64,000 nt of DNA from Pseudomonas petrae (GTDB lineage: Bacteria > Pseudomonadota > Gammaproteobacteria > Pseudomonadales > Pseudomonadaceae). Below, piece after piece: positions 45,876 to 55,085 of this stretch. The stretch lies in contig NZ_JAKJXE010000015.1 of assembly GCF_021728295.1 (NCBI RefSeq), positions 1-64,000 on the forward strand. Reading direction: 5' to 3'. Under the pieces are notes generated by a model. It did no database searches. It saw only the letters and a program-made list of their open reading frames with translations, and was not told the origin of the DNA. Numbering within the stretch: the first letter of the stretch is position 1; each line of letters opens with the position of its first letter. The translations under genes and the position numbers were made by a program.

Positions 45876-45911
45876 AAAAAAATCCCCGGTTAAGCCGTTA
45901 CAAAACCGGGG
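45876..45911 (-). terminator. Intrinsic terminator upstream of rlmJ
   Basis: On the minus strand the arms CCCCGGTT and AACCGGGG (45904-45911 and 45884-45891) form an eight-pair hairpin followed, after an A, by a seven-T run (45876-45882). It would stop minus-strand transcription entering rlmJ from the right. Confidence 0.7.
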
Positions 45912-46113
45912 TGAGGCATTTGCGCGGGCCAGAGGGTGACCAAACCGTAGTCTGCGCAATGTAAGTAAGGCGACTATGCCAAATGAATTAAACAGTTACA
46001 TAGCCGAAAACGACACGCTGATACGTATGCCAGACATCCGCGACGCGAGCGCTTGCCGAGCTCATACGCGCACCACCAGAATCGGTTCAATCTCAATAAA
46101 CGGAGCGCACGTC

Positions 46114-46377
46114 ATGATGCACGCAGACCTCATCGACCAGGACGACCTGATCAGCCAACTCAGGGCGATCGGTCTCGAAGTGCCTTCCGGTGTCAGCGCA
46201 GAACAGGCGTGCGCTCAGGCGGTGCGCGGACTGAATAACGATCGCGCCCGCGAACTGCGCAAGCTGGTCGAGAAGCTGCTGAGCGGCAGTGCGACGATTC
46301 TGCCGGCGGTAAGGCAGGCGATCGATCAGCAACTGTTGCCGTCGCTCGCGACATACAACAGAAACATGCATCGTTAG
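46114..46377 (+). CDS. Small conserved-looking hypothetical protein
   Basis: An 87-residue acidic protein (MMHADLIDQDDLISQLRAIG) that looks helical and has no motif I recognise. GGAG eight bases before the ATG at 46114 supports this start; the frame is also open from 45976. It lies 330 bases after rlmJ on the opposite strand and converges on the halovibrin-like gene, with 46 bases between the stops. Function unknown. Confidence 0.5.
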   Translation: MMHADLIDQDDLISQLRAIGLEVPSGVSAEQACAQAVRGLNNDRARELRKLVEKLLSGSATILPAVRQAIDQQLLPSLATYNRNMHR

Positions 46378-46423
46378 TTTGGGTTTTGGCTAACGTGTCA
46401 ACACAGTAATTTACCAACGCCCG

Positions 46424-47344
46424 TCACAAACAGGACGTTGCACCCGGTTGGCAATATTGGTCCGCCGGGTCATAGGTAAAATTGGCACTTCCCGTCACAG
46501 CAGCAGGCAGTGTCATACGAACGATTGGAATAAACGCCCCGCCTGTGCTTCTGAAAAAGTCCCACTGGTCATGCCTGGCGCCTTTCAAACCACTGGCCTG
46601 CTCATAAAAGAACGCCTGAATGGGAAGTTGAGTCGGAATATCCTGCGCCCACGCCTGGACAATTATTTCATTATAGTGATGCGGCAAACTGCCTGGCACC
46701 AGGTGCATGGCCTGAAGAGACTGATAGAACGATTCCGCACCCAACTCGTTCATGGAGTCTCGCACATCGAACGAACATACATAACTGTAGATATTGTTCT
46801 GATCGGCACCTGAGGGACCTTTATCGAAATGAGCTTTCCATTGGGCTGCTGTCGAGATGCCCTGCGACTGACAGCGCTTGCTAACAACTGGATACTGAGT
46901 ACTCTCGCCGCACCCCGGTTGCGCGCGAATCCATGTGTAACCGTCGATGGGGAACGAGCACAGCACTTGCAGGTGTTCCTTGTCGGCGGGCGCAGCGAGA
47001 ATGGGATAGAGGATGAATCCGTTATCAGTGCCAACCGCCAGGTGGTCGAAATTTGAGTCCTTGCGTAGATAAGAGAACGATACGCCTGTCCTTCCAGGGA
47101 CAGCATTCCAAGCATGATAGTCCATGGACTCATTAGTGCCCCTGAACAATACCCCGGAGCATAAGAACGCAGGCATCGATTCACTGCCGCAATTGCGCCG
47201 AGTGTCCAGATAGTTCGCCTGGATGGCCGCCGCCACCGCCGCGCCATCTAATGTATTAACGCTCTGACTTTTCTGAGGAGGAGTTGTTTGACTGCTGCAA
47301 CCGCAGACCAACGCGATGGATAAAAGCAGGACGGACAGTTTCAT
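46424..47344 (-). CDS. Halovibrin (HvnA)-like secreted lipoprotein
   Basis: A 306-residue protein with a lipoprotein signal peptide (MKLSVLLLSIALVCGCSS; lipid-modified Cys16, Ser at +2, so outer membrane or secreted). The mature part has several spaced Cys (NCGSESMPAFLCSGVLFRG, VLCSFPIDGY, PGCGES, RCQSQGISTAAQW, VCSFDV), the pattern I associate with the halovibrin family of Vibrio and Pseudomonas, which are described as secreted NAD-glycohydrolase/ADP-ribosyltransferase-type proteins. The identification is from memory of the pattern. There is no neighbouring partner gene, and its base composition is a little lower in GC than the rest. Confidence 0.6.
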   Translation of the reverse strand: MKLSVLLLSIALVCGCSSQTTPPQKSQSVNTLDGAAVAAAIQANYLDTRRNCGSESMPAFLCSGVLFRGTNESMDYHAWNAVPGRTGVSFSYLRKDSNFDHLAVGTDNGFILYPILAAPADKEHLQVLCSFPIDGYTWIRAQPGCGESTQYPVVSKRCQSQGISTAAQWKAHFDKGPSGADQNNIYSYVCSFDVRDSMNELGAESFYQSLQAMHLVPGSLPHHYNEIIVQAWAQDIPTQLPIQAFFYEQASGLKGARHDQWDFFRSTGGAFIPIVRMTLPAAVTGSANFTYDPADQYCQPGATSCL

Positions 47345-47668
47345 GATGAGCGCTCCTTGCCACGAACCGATCCTTAAACAACGAAGGCATTAACGGTATG
47401 GAAGTTTTTATACGCGCGATATCGATTCATGAAAACTGTCAGAAATGACAGTGCCACCGAGATAGTTCTTTAACAGACACATGCGTGCCACAGGGAGCTG
47501 ACTCCGTCAGTCAGGGATACATCGGAGCAATGATTCAAAAGAGGGGGTTATTTCGAATTAGTCTAACTACCTGTGAATGCTCGGGGGAGGAGTGTTCTGC
47601 CGGAGAAGCATGCTCCCCCGACAGACCCCACAGGTTTGATAGCGGTGCTTTGCGTTAAAGCCCCGGCC
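47345..47668. other. Gap between halovibrin-like gene and gbdR
   Basis: 324 bases, AT-richer near 47400-47480. A perfect seven-base inverted repeat (ACTGTCA and TGACAGT around GAAA, 47437-47454) lies about 95 bases upstream of the halovibrin start and might be an operator. Nothing else recognised. Confidence 0.45.
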
Positions 47669-48772
47669 CTACAACCGCACACTCGCAAACGTCGATTCAT
47701 TGCGCGCCTGACTCAGCGCCGACAGCGGCCCGGACAACGGAGCAAGCACGATCGACTGCGGGATCGGCAGCATCGCTACCTGCTGGGCGGTGTTGGAACC
47801 GACGCGCTCGTCCCGTGGCGGGATGCCGAAGTATTCGCGGTAGCACTTGGAGAAGTGCGGCGTGGACACGAAGCCGCACACCGACGCCACTTCGATGATC
47901 GACATCGGCGTTTGCTTGAGCAACTGGCGGGCGCGGATCAGGCGCAGCTTGAGGTAATAACGCGATGGCGAGCAGTGCAGGTATTTCTGGAACAGCCTTT
48001 CCAGCTGACGCCGGGACACTGCGACATACACCGCGAGTTCGTCCAGATCAATCGGCTCCTCCAGGTTGGCTTCCATCAGCGCAACGATTTCCTGCAGCTT
48101 CGGCTGATTGGTGCCGAGCATGTGCTTGAGCGGTACGCGCTGATGATCCTGTTCGTTGCGGATGCGTTCGTAGACGAACATTTCCGAGATCGCGGCAGAC
48201 AGCTCACGGCCATGATCGCGGCTGATCAGGTGCAGCATCATGTCCAGCGGCGCGGTGCCGCCGGAGCTGGTGAAACGGTTGCGGTCGAGGGTGAACAGGC
48301 GCGTGCTCATGGCGACGCGGGGGAAAGCTTCCTGCATCGCAGCCAGACATTCCCAATGCACGCTGCAATCGAACCCGTCCAGCAAGCCCGCGCAGGCCAG
48401 CGCCCAGCTGCCGGTGCACACGGCGCCGAGACGACGGGACTGCCGCGCCTGGCTCTGCAGCCAGCTGACGTGTTCGCGGGTGACGGTGCGCTGAATGCCG
48501 ACGCCACCGCAGACGATCACGGTGTCGAGCACAGGCGCCTTGTGCATGGCCGCGTCCGGAGTGATCTGCAGACCGTCGCTGGCCCAGACCTGGCCGCCAT
48601 CAGCCGTCAGTGTGGTCCAGCGATACAGCTCACGGCCCGAAAGCTGATTCGCCATACGCAGGGGCTCGACCGCTGACGCGAGGGAGATCAATGTGAAGTT
48701 GTCCAACAGCAGGAAGCCGATGGATTGGGGCGCACGGTTCTGGGGTTGAGCCCCGGAGTTGAACGAAGTCAT
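47669..48772 (-). CDS. gbdR: AraC-family transcriptional activator GbdR (glycine betaine/dimethylglycine)
   Basis: A 367-residue regulator with an N-terminal GATase1/DJ-1-like ligand domain (IGFLLLDNFTLISLASAVEP, GAVCTGSWALACAGLLDG) and a C-terminal AraC/XylS DNA-binding region (IDLDELAVYVAVSRRQLERL and IEVASVCGFVSTPHFSKCYR). GbdR in P. aeruginosa activates choline and betaine catabolism and import genes in response to betaine or dimethylglycine. The ATG at 48772 has AGGAG eight bases upstream. Its likely targets (sda, cbcXWV) are neighbours. Confidence 0.9.
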   Translation of the reverse strand: MTSFNSGAQPQNRAPQSIGFLLLDNFTLISLASAVEPLRMANQLSGRELYRWTTLTADGGQVWASDGLQITPDAAMHKAPVLDTVIVCGGVGIQRTVTREHVSWLQSQARQSRRLGAVCTGSWALACAGLLDGFDCSVHWECLAAMQEAFPRVAMSTRLFTLDRNRFTSSGGTAPLDMMLHLISRDHGRELSAAISEMFVYERIRNEQDHQRVPLKHMLGTNQPKLQEIVALMEANLEEPIDLDELAVYVAVSRRQLERLFQKYLHCSPSRYYLKLRLIRARQLLKQTPMSIIEVASVCGFVSTPHFSKCYREYFGIPPRDERVGSNTAQQVAMLPIPQSIVLAPLSGPLSALSQARNESTFASVRL

Positions 48773-49233
48773 CACAATTTCTCCTCACGCGTAAAACGGT
48801 TGATGGCCCCGCCAGGAGGCTCTTGTTGTATCGCCCTCATCTGTGGAGAGCTTTGTCATTGCAACGCAAATGCCATGCCTAAAGTTGAATGAGCATTCAA
48901 CAACCCCTGATTGCGACGTCGCGAAGCGTCTATTCGGGAGCGACACAACGATTCAAATCGCGACCCCGAGGGGTGCTGAGCCGCAGACGCGGCGGGCGCG
49001 ATGAGCAATTCCGTAGCACTTGTGTGAACCATCGAATCGGCAGGCGGTCCGGCAGTGTCACCCGACGCACGGGGTGATCGGCAGTCGGCGATGGGCTCTG
49101 GATACGGATGGCATCCCGCCAGCTCAATGGTGAGCGCGCGCCAAAACGTAGCGGGTTCAGTGAGGCGTGGGCGAAAAGCGAGCAGGCAGCTACGTGTGCA
49201 CCGGCTTCTCACCCAGGATCGGGCGTTACCGAC
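48773..49233. other. Gap between gbdR and the serine dehydratase gene
   Basis: 461 bases on the upstream side of gbdR. It contains the gbdR ribosome binding site and, further right, GC-rich sequence without an open frame I trust. No repeat or hairpin stood out. Confidence 0.45.
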
Positions 49234-50610
49234 TCAACATTCGACGGCGCTGACCGCCAGCCCGCCGCGGGACGTCTCTTTGTACTTGTCGTGCATGTCG
49301 GCGCCGGTGTCGCGCATGGTGCGAATGACCCGGTCCAGGGAGATAAAGTGCTGGCCGTCGCCGCGCAGGGCCATTTGCGCGGCATTGATGGCTTTCACCG
49401 CAGCGATGGCGTTGCGCTCGATGCACGGCACCTGAACCAGTCCGCCCACCGGATCGCAGGTCAGGCCCAGGTTATGTTCCAGACCGATTTCCGCCGCGTT
49501 GCACAGCTGCGCCGGGGTGGCACCCAGGATGTCCGCCAGGCCGGCGGCCGCCATGGCGCACGCGGAACCGACCTCGCCCTGACAGCCGACTTCGGCGCCG
49601 GAGATCGATGCGTTCTTTTTGCACAGAATGCCGATGGCCGCCGCGCCCAAGAGGTAATCGACCACGTTGGCTTCGCTCACTTCGTCGCTGAATTTGACGA
49701 AGTAATGCAGCACCGCCGGAATGATTCCTGCCGCGCCGTTGGTGGGCGCCGTGACCATGCGCCCTCCGGCGGCGTTTTCTTCGTTGACGGCCAGCGCGAA
49801 CAGGTTGACCCACTCCATCGCGCTCAGCGTCGAACCAATCACGTTCGGCTTGTTCAGCTCCAGAAGGCTGCGATGCAGACGCGCTGCACGACGACGCACG
49901 TTCAGGCCGCCCGGCAAAATACCCTCGTGCTTCAAGCCCAGCTCGACGCACGCCTGCATGGCACGCCACAGGTGCATGAGCCCGGCGCGGATTTCGTCTT
50001 CGCTGCGCCAGACCTTCTCGTTTTCCATCATCAGCTGCGACACCCGCAGGCCGTGGGTTTCGCAGAGCATCAGCAGTTCGTCGGCACTGGAGAAATCATA
50101 GGGCAGCACGGTTTCGTCGCGATCGAGCACGCCACTGGCGGCCTGGGCTTCATCGACGACAAAACCGCCGCCGACCGAGTAGTAAGTGTCGCGATGAAAC
50201 TCGCCGTGCTCATTGAACGCGATAAGCGTCATGGCATTGGGATGGAACGGCAGGTTTTCGTCGATGAGCAACATGTCGCGCTGCCACACGAAAGAAATCG
50301 GGTGATCGCCATTGAGCTTCAAGGTGTCGGTTTCACGCAGTTCGGCAATGCGCTGGCCGATCAGCGCAGGATCGATCGCATCGGGCCATTCGCCCATCAG
50401 GCCCATGATCACCGCGCTGTCACTGCCATGGCCGACGCCGGTTGCCGACAGCGAGCCATAAAGCCGTACTTCGAGGCGTTGCACCTGCGCCACTTGATCG
50501 CGCTCGCGCAGCCCCTGAACGAACAATGCTGCCGCGCGCATGGGGCCGACGGTGTGTGAGCTGGAGGGGCCAATACCGATCTTGAACAGGTCGAACACGC
50601 TGATTGCCAT
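49234..50610 (-). CDS. sdaB: L-serine dehydratase (iron-sulfur, single chain)
   Basis: A 458-residue enzyme deaminating L-serine to pyruvate, with an oxygen-labile 4Fe-4S cluster. It begins MAISVFDLFKIGIGPSSSHTVGP, the family hallmark. Cluster Cys residues are in ISGAEVGCQGEVGSAC and GLTCDPVGGLVQVPCIE. It lies next to gbdR as in P. aeruginosa, where glycine from betaine demethylation becomes serine and is then broken down; it likely belongs to that pathway. I chose the ATG at 50610 over the open frame to 50739. Confidence 0.9.
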   Translation of the reverse strand: MAISVFDLFKIGIGPSSSHTVGPMRAAALFVQGLRERDQVAQVQRLEVRLYGSLSATGVGHGSDSAVIMGLMGEWPDAIDPALIGQRIAELRETDTLKLNGDHPISFVWQRDMLLIDENLPFHPNAMTLIAFNEHGEFHRDTYYSVGGGFVVDEAQAASGVLDRDETVLPYDFSSADELLMLCETHGLRVSQLMMENEKVWRSEDEIRAGLMHLWRAMQACVELGLKHEGILPGGLNVRRRAARLHRSLLELNKPNVIGSTLSAMEWVNLFALAVNEENAAGGRMVTAPTNGAAGIIPAVLHYFVKFSDEVSEANVVDYLLGAAAIGILCKKNASISGAEVGCQGEVGSACAMAAAGLADILGATPAQLCNAAEIGLEHNLGLTCDPVGGLVQVPCIERNAIAAVKAINAAQMALRGDGQHFISLDRVIRTMRDTGADMHDKYKETSRGGLAVSAVEC

Positions 50611-51086
50611 TAACCGCAAACCTCCGAAAACAGGGCTCCCGGCGCGCCGCGCGGCCGGCGATGGAGCTGCTACGCTCAAGCAGCGATCCATCGAGATGGC
50701 GGCATCATCAGCCTTTTGTTTTGCAGGGCGGCGTCTCACACCGACTCACCCATGCCCACCAACGTCGTGTCTGCGTTCGCCGCTCCCTGAGTACGATCGG
50801 CTGCCGATTCGGGCACTTTTTGCCGTATCGTCACTCTGCTTTTGTCCCGGGAATCATTCGGCGAGCAGGGAAAAAACCTGTAAGCGACGTCACTGATACT
50901 GGATACGACGCCCTGTGTACTGGATACGACGCCCCCTGTAGGCGTTTGTTTTTCCCTGTTACATGATCGTTGTCGACTCAATCGCCAGACGCAGTGATGG
51001 AGCTGTTTTCCCAACTTGACTCGCCGACACCAGAAAACGCATCAGCTACGGTTGATGCCGAGAAGAAAACACCAAAGGAGTCCAAC
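50611..51086. promoter_or_regulatory. cbcX/serine dehydratase divergent control region with a 21-base-spaced direct repeat
   Basis: A 476-base divergent region. A 17-base direct repeat TACTGGATACGACGCCC occurs at 50897-50913 and 50918-50934, exactly 21 bases apart, that is two helical turns on the same face. This is the geometry AraC-type activators bind, so it is a candidate GbdR site for cbcXWV, 153 bases before the cbcX start. That GbdR binds here is inference; I do not assert a match to the published consensus. The cbcX ribosome binding site AAAGGAG lies at 51074-51080. Confidence 0.55.
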
Positions 51087-52034
51087 ATGAAAGGTTCACA
51101 AAGGCTGTTGCTGGGCGTTGCGCTGAGTCTCCCCATCCTGGCCCAGGCCGCAGAGCCTGCTGCTTGCCAGATGGTCAATTTTTCCGATGTGGGCTGGACC
51201 GACATCACGGCGACCACCGCCGTCACCAGCGTCGTGCTGCAGTCGTTGGGCTACAAAACCAAAACCACGATGATTTCCGTGCCCGTGACCTACAAGTCGC
51301 TGGCCGATGGCAAGAACATGGACATCTTCCTCGGCAACTGGATGCCGACCATGGAAAACGACATCAAGGCCTACCGCGACGCCGGCACCGTCGAGACCGT
51401 CCGCGCCAACCTCGAGAACGCCAAGTACACCCTCGCCGTTCCTCAGGCTCTGTATGACAAGGGGCTTCACGACTTTGCCGACATCGTCAAATTCAAGAAA
51501 GAACTCGACGGCAAAATCTACGGCATCGAGCCGGGCAACGACGGCAACCGCCTAATCCAGAGCATGATCGACAAGAACGCCTTCGGCTTGAAAGACGCAG
51601 GCTTCAAGGTCGTCGAATCGAGCGAAGCGGGCATGCTGTCCCAGGTCGACCGCGCTTCGCGACGCAGCACCGACGTGGTGTTCCTTGGCTGGGAACCGCA
51701 CCCGATGAACACCCGCTTCAAAATTCAGTACCTCACCGGCGGCGATGACTTCTTCGGCCCCGACTTCGGCAAAGCCACCGTCTACACCAACGTGCGCAAG
51801 GGCTACACCACCGAGTGCAGCAACGTCGGTCAGTTGCTGAAAAATCTGTCCTTCACCCTGCCGATGGAAAGCACGCTGATGGGCAACATCCTCGACGACA
51901 AGATGAAGCCTGAAGCCGCCGCCAAGGCGTGGTTGAAAACCAACCCTCAAGTACTCGACACCTGGCTGGCGGGCGTCAGCACCGTGGACGGAAAACCTGG
52001 CCTGGAAGCCGCAAAAGCCGAGCTGACGAAGTAA
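51087..52034 (+). CDS. cbcX: Choline ABC transporter substrate-binding protein CbcX
   Basis: A 315-residue periplasmic binding protein of the OpuAC/ProX/ChoX type. The signal peptide MKGSQRLLLGVALSLPILAQ ends at AQA. Mature residues QMVNFSDVGWTDITATTAV and FLGNWMPTMENDIKAY carry the aromatic residues (Trp, Tyr) used to cage quaternary amines. The ATG at 51087 has AAAGGAG just upstream; the frame is open from 50970 but an N-terminal extension would precede a signal peptide. First gene of the importer operon, probably activated by GbdR. Confidence 0.9.
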   Translation: MKGSQRLLLGVALSLPILAQAAEPAACQMVNFSDVGWTDITATTAVTSVVLQSLGYKTKTTMISVPVTYKSLADGKNMDIFLGNWMPTMENDIKAYRDAGTVETVRANLENAKYTLAVPQALYDKGLHDFADIVKFKKELDGKIYGIEPGNDGNRLIQSMIDKNAFGLKDAGFKVVESSEAGMLSQVDRASRRSTDVVFLGWEPHPMNTRFKIQYLTGGDDFFGPDFGKATVYTNVRKGYTTECSNVGQLLKNLSFTLPMESTLMGNILDDKMKPEAAAKAWLKTNPQVLDTWLAGVSTVDGKPGLEAAKAELTK

Positions 52035-52043
52035 CTCGACAGG

Positions 52044-52063
52044 CAGGCGGGTACGCCCGCCTG
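52044..52063 (+). promoter_or_regulatory. Intercistronic hairpin between cbcX and cbcW
   Basis: An eight-pair GC-rich stem (CAGGCGGG and CCCGCCTG) with a TACG loop, ten bases after the cbcX stop, followed by a T-rich run (TTGTCCTCTTTTC). Such hairpins after a binding-protein gene commonly stabilise the upstream message or attenuate transcription, giving more binding protein than permease. Confidence 0.7.
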
Positions 52064-52101
52064 TTGTCCTCTTTTCATCCCGCACGCGGACAACCGACAT
52101 C

Positions 52102-52947
52102 ATGCTGACTGATCATAAAATCCCCCTGGGCCAGTACATCGCCGGCTTTGTCGAATGGCTGACGCAGCACGGCGCCAGCACCTTCGACGCCATCGCTTCG
52201 TCACTGGAAACCATGATTCACGGCCTGACCGGCGGGCTGACCTGGTTCAACCCCTTCGTGCTGATCGGCCTGGTTGCCCTGCTTGCCCACTTCATTCAGC
52301 GCAAATGGGGCCTGACCGCATTTGTGATCATTTCCTTCCTGCTGATCCTCAACCTGGGGTACTGGCAGGAAACCATGGAGACCCTGGCGCAAGTGCTGTT
52401 CGCCACGGCGGTCTGTGTCGTGATCGGCGTGCCGCTGGGCATCATTGCCGCGCACAAGCCGATGTTCTATACCTGCATGCGCCCCGTGCTCGACCTGATG
52501 CAGACCGTCCCTACTTTCGTTTACCTGATCCCGACCCTGACCCTGTTCGGCCTCGGCGTGGTACCGGGCCTGATTTCGACGGTAGTGTTCGCGATCGCTG
52601 CGCCGATCCGCCTGACCTACCTGGGCATCTGTGATGTCCCGCAAGAACTCCTCGACGCCGGCAAAGCCTTCGGCTGCTCGCGCCGTCAACTGCTCTCCCG
52701 CATCGAACTGCCCCACGCCATGCCGAGCATCGCGGCCGGCATCACCCAGTGCATCATGCTGTCGCTGTCGATGGTGGTGATTGCCGCGCTGGTAGGGGCG
52801 GACGGCTTGGGCAAACCTGTGGTCAACGCACTGAACACTGCTGATATCGCACTGGGCTTCGAAGCGGGCCTGGCGATCGTATTGCTGGCGATCATGCTCG
52901 ACCGGATCTGCAAACAACCGGACGCCAAAGTGAGGGCCGACGCATGA
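52102..52947 (+). CDS. cbcW: Choline ABC transporter permease CbcW
   Basis: A 281-residue inner membrane permease of the OpuAB/ProW family with about six helices (ENPFVLIGLVALLAHFIQ-like and LFATAVCVVIGVPLGIIAAH). The cytoplasmic coupling loop DAGKAFGCSRRQLLSRIELP matches the EAA motif (around residue 190). The start ATG lies 67 bases after cbcX and its end overlaps cbcV by four bases. Confidence 0.92.
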   Translation: MLTDHKIPLGQYIAGFVEWLTQHGASTFDAIASSLETMIHGLTGGLTWFNPFVLIGLVALLAHFIQRKWGLTAFVIISFLLILNLGYWQETMETLAQVLFATAVCVVIGVPLGIIAAHKPMFYTCMRPVLDLMQTVPTFVYLIPTLTLFGLGVVPGLISTVVFAIAAPIRLTYLGICDVPQELLDAGKAFGCSRRQLLSRIELPHAMPSIAAGITQCIMLSLSMVVIAALVGADGLGKPVVNALNTADIALGFEAGLAIVLLAIMLDRICKQPDAKVRADA

Positions 52948-54125
52948 GCATCATCAAATTCGAGCAGGTTGACGTCGTCTTTTCCAAAGACCCGCGTGAA
53001 GCTCTCAAACTGCTGGACCAGGGCCTTACGCGGGCCGAAATCCTCAAGAAAACCGGCCAGATCGTCGGCGTCGAAAAAGCCACGCTGGAGATCAACAAAG
53101 GCGAGATCTGCGTGCTGATGGGCCTGTCCGGATCGGGCAAATCCAGTCTCCTGCGGTGCATCAACGGTTTGAACACAGTGAGCCGTGGGTCGCTGTTCGT
53201 CGAGCACGAAGGCAAGCAGATCAACATCGCCGCCTGCACCCCCGCCGAGCTGAAGATGATGCGCACCAAGCGCATCGCGATGGTGTTCCAGAAGTTCGCC
53301 CTGATGCCGTGGCTGACAGTGCGCGAGAACATCAGTTTCGGTCTGGAAATGCAGGGCCGCCCCGAGAAAGAGCGGCGCACGCTGGTGGACGAAAAGCTGG
53401 AGCTGGTGGGCCTGACCCAATGGCGCAACAAGAAGCCCGACGAGCTTTCCGGCGGCATGCAGCAGCGTGTCGGCCTGGCCCGGGCGCTGGCGATGGACGC
53501 TGACATTCTGCTGATGGACGAGCCGTTTTCGGCCCTCGATCCGCTGATCCGTCAGGGCTTGCAGGATGAACTGCTGGCGCTGCAGAAAAAGCTGAACAAG
53601 ACCATCGTCTTCGTGAGTCACGACCTGGACGAAGCGCTCAAGCTCGGCACCCGCATTGCGATCATGAAGGACGGCCGGATTATTCAGTACAGCGTGCCGG
53701 AAGAGATCGTGCTCAATCCCGCAGACGAATACGTGCGTACGTTCGTCGCCCACACCAACCCCCTCAACGTGCTGTGCGGTCGCAGCCTGATGCGTCCGAT
53801 CACCCAGTGCACGCGCATCAACGGTTCTCAGGTCTGCCTGGACCCGAGCGACGACACCTGGATTGATCTGTCCGACGGCAACGCCATCACCGGCGCCCAC
53901 CAGCATGGCGCGACCCTTGATCTGCAAAGCTGGGAGCCGGGCCAGTCGGTGGAAACCCTCGGCCGCAAACCGACCGTTGTCCACTCCGACATCGGCATGC
54001 GCGACGCCTTGCAGATCCGCTATCACACCGGCAACAAGCTGGTGCTGCAGGAGAACAACCAACTGGTCGGCATCCTCGGCGACAGCGAGCTGTACCACGC
54101 GTTGCTGGGCAAGAATCACGGCTGA
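52944..54125 (+). CDS. cbcV: Choline ABC transporter ATP-binding protein CbcV
   Basis: A 393-residue ATPase of the ProV family. Walker A GLSGSGKSSLLRCING (near residue 58), signature ELSGGMQQRVGLAR, Walker B DILLMDEPFSALDP, then a C-terminal extension with a pair of CBS-like segments (MRPITQCTRINGS and HSDIGMRDALQIRY), typical of osmoprotectant importers. Four-base overlap with cbcW indicates coupling. A REP-rich gap separates it from betI. Confidence 0.92.
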   Translation: MSIIKFEQVDVVFSKDPREALKLLDQGLTRAEILKKTGQIVGVEKATLEINKGEICVLMGLSGSGKSSLLRCINGLNTVSRGSLFVEHEGKQINIAACTPAELKMMRTKRIAMVFQKFALMPWLTVRENISFGLEMQGRPEKERRTLVDEKLELVGLTQWRNKKPDELSGGMQQRVGLARALAMDADILLMDEPFSALDPLIRQGLQDELLALQKKLNKTIVFVSHDLDEALKLGTRIAIMKDGRIIQYSVPEEIVLNPADEYVRTFVAHTNPLNVLCGRSLMRPITQCTRINGSQVCLDPSDDTWIDLSDGNAITGAHQHGATLDLQSWEPGQSVETLGRKPTVVHSDIGMRDALQIRYHTGNKLVLQENNQLVGILGDSELYHALLGKNHG

Positions 54126-54139
54126 GACAGCGCCTGACG

Positions 54140-54300
54140 CACGCGTTCGCCAGCAAGCCGACTCCTACGGATTCGCGTCGACCCTGCATCGCGCGAACGC
54201 CTAAACCTGTAGGAGCGCGCTTGCCCGCGAAGGCGCCGGCACACTCAAAATGTATTGCCGCTTGACACACCGAAATCGCGGGCAAGCGCGCTCCTACAGA
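54140..54300. repeat. REP elements between cbcV and betI
   Basis: Two families side by side. A copy of CGTTCGCCAGCAAGCCGACTCCTAC lies at about 54143-54170, and an inverted pair of GTAGGAGCGCGCTTGCCCGCGA arms runs from about 54208 to 54299 with a 45-base spacer. They separate the importer operon from bet genes. Confidence 0.85.
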
Positions 54301-54330
54301 TCGGTGATCGCACGCGCCTGCAACTTTTTG

Positions 54331-54350
54331 TTGATTGAACGTTCAATTAA
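54331..54350. promoter_or_regulatory. BetI operator
   Basis: A 20-base near-perfect palindrome with a perfect 14-base core ATTGAACGTTCAAT (54334-54347), about 70 bases upstream of the betI start. It has the form of known BetI boxes in bet operons, so BetI should repress its own operon here until choline arrives. Confidence 0.85.
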
Positions 54351-54416
54351 AAAGCTTTACAGTGGACGCCGTTTCCAGCCACTCACGATCACCCGGCACA
54401 TCAAGGAGCCCTACAG

Positions 54417-55010
54417 ATGCCCAAGGTCGGTATGCAACCCATTCGGCGTCAACAGTTGATCCAGGCCACCCTGACGGCGGTCGATCAGGTCGGGATGGGC
54501 GATGCCAGCATTGCGCTGATCGCCAAACTGGCGGGGGTCTCCAACGGCATCATCAGTCACTACTTTCAGGACAAGAACGGCCTGATCGCAGCGACGATGC
54601 GCCACCTGATGAATGCGCTGATCGCCAGCGTCGCCGAGCGGCGCCGGGCGTTGAACGACGACAGCCCGCGGGCTCACCTGAAAGTGATCATCGAGGGCAA
54701 CTTCGATTCCAGTCAGGTCAACGGCCCGGCCATGAAAACCTGGCTCGCCTTCTGGGCAACCAGCATGCATTCGCCCTCGCTGCACAGGCTGCAGCGGATC
54801 AACGATCACCGCCTGTATTCGAACCTCTGCTGCCAGTTCCGTCGCGCATTGCCGTTGGACGAAGCACGCAGCGCAGCCAGGGGGCTGGCGGCATTGATCG
54901 ACGGCTTATGGCTGCGCGGCGCGCTTTCGGGCGACGCCTTCGACACCGAACAAGCGCAACGGATCGCCTACGAGTACATGGACTTTCAACTGGCAAAAGC
55001 GCCGAGCTGA
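54417..55010 (+). CDS. betI: Choline-responsive repressor BetI
   Basis: A 197-residue TetR-family repressor. The N-terminal helix-turn-helix region is VSNGIISHYFQDKNGLIAATMRHL-like (residues about 30-60; given here as a description of the region around VSNGIISHYF). Choline is the known ligand releasing BetI from DNA. AAGGAG nine bases before the ATG at 54417 fixes the start. It heads betIBA and is preceded by its palindromic operator. Confidence 0.93.
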   Translation: MPKVGMQPIRRQQLIQATLTAVDQVGMGDASIALIAKLAGVSNGIISHYFQDKNGLIAATMRHLMNALIASVAERRRALNDDSPRAHLKVIIEGNFDSSQVNGPAMKTWLAFWATSMHSPSLHRLQRINDHRLYSNLCCQFRRALPLDEARSAARGLAALIDGLWLRGALSGDAFDTEQAQRIAYEYMDFQLAKAPS

Positions 55011-55085
55011 AGCAGCCGGCATCACGACCAAGGCAGCGCGCGGCGCACTCGGTCGTCACCCATCCCAGACTACTGCGAGGACTTT

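Noticed and set aside
48856..49212. A small Arg/Ser-rich open frame between gbdR and the serine dehydratase gene
   Set aside because: Composition typical of random GC-rich frames; no ribosome binding site and no recognisable motif.
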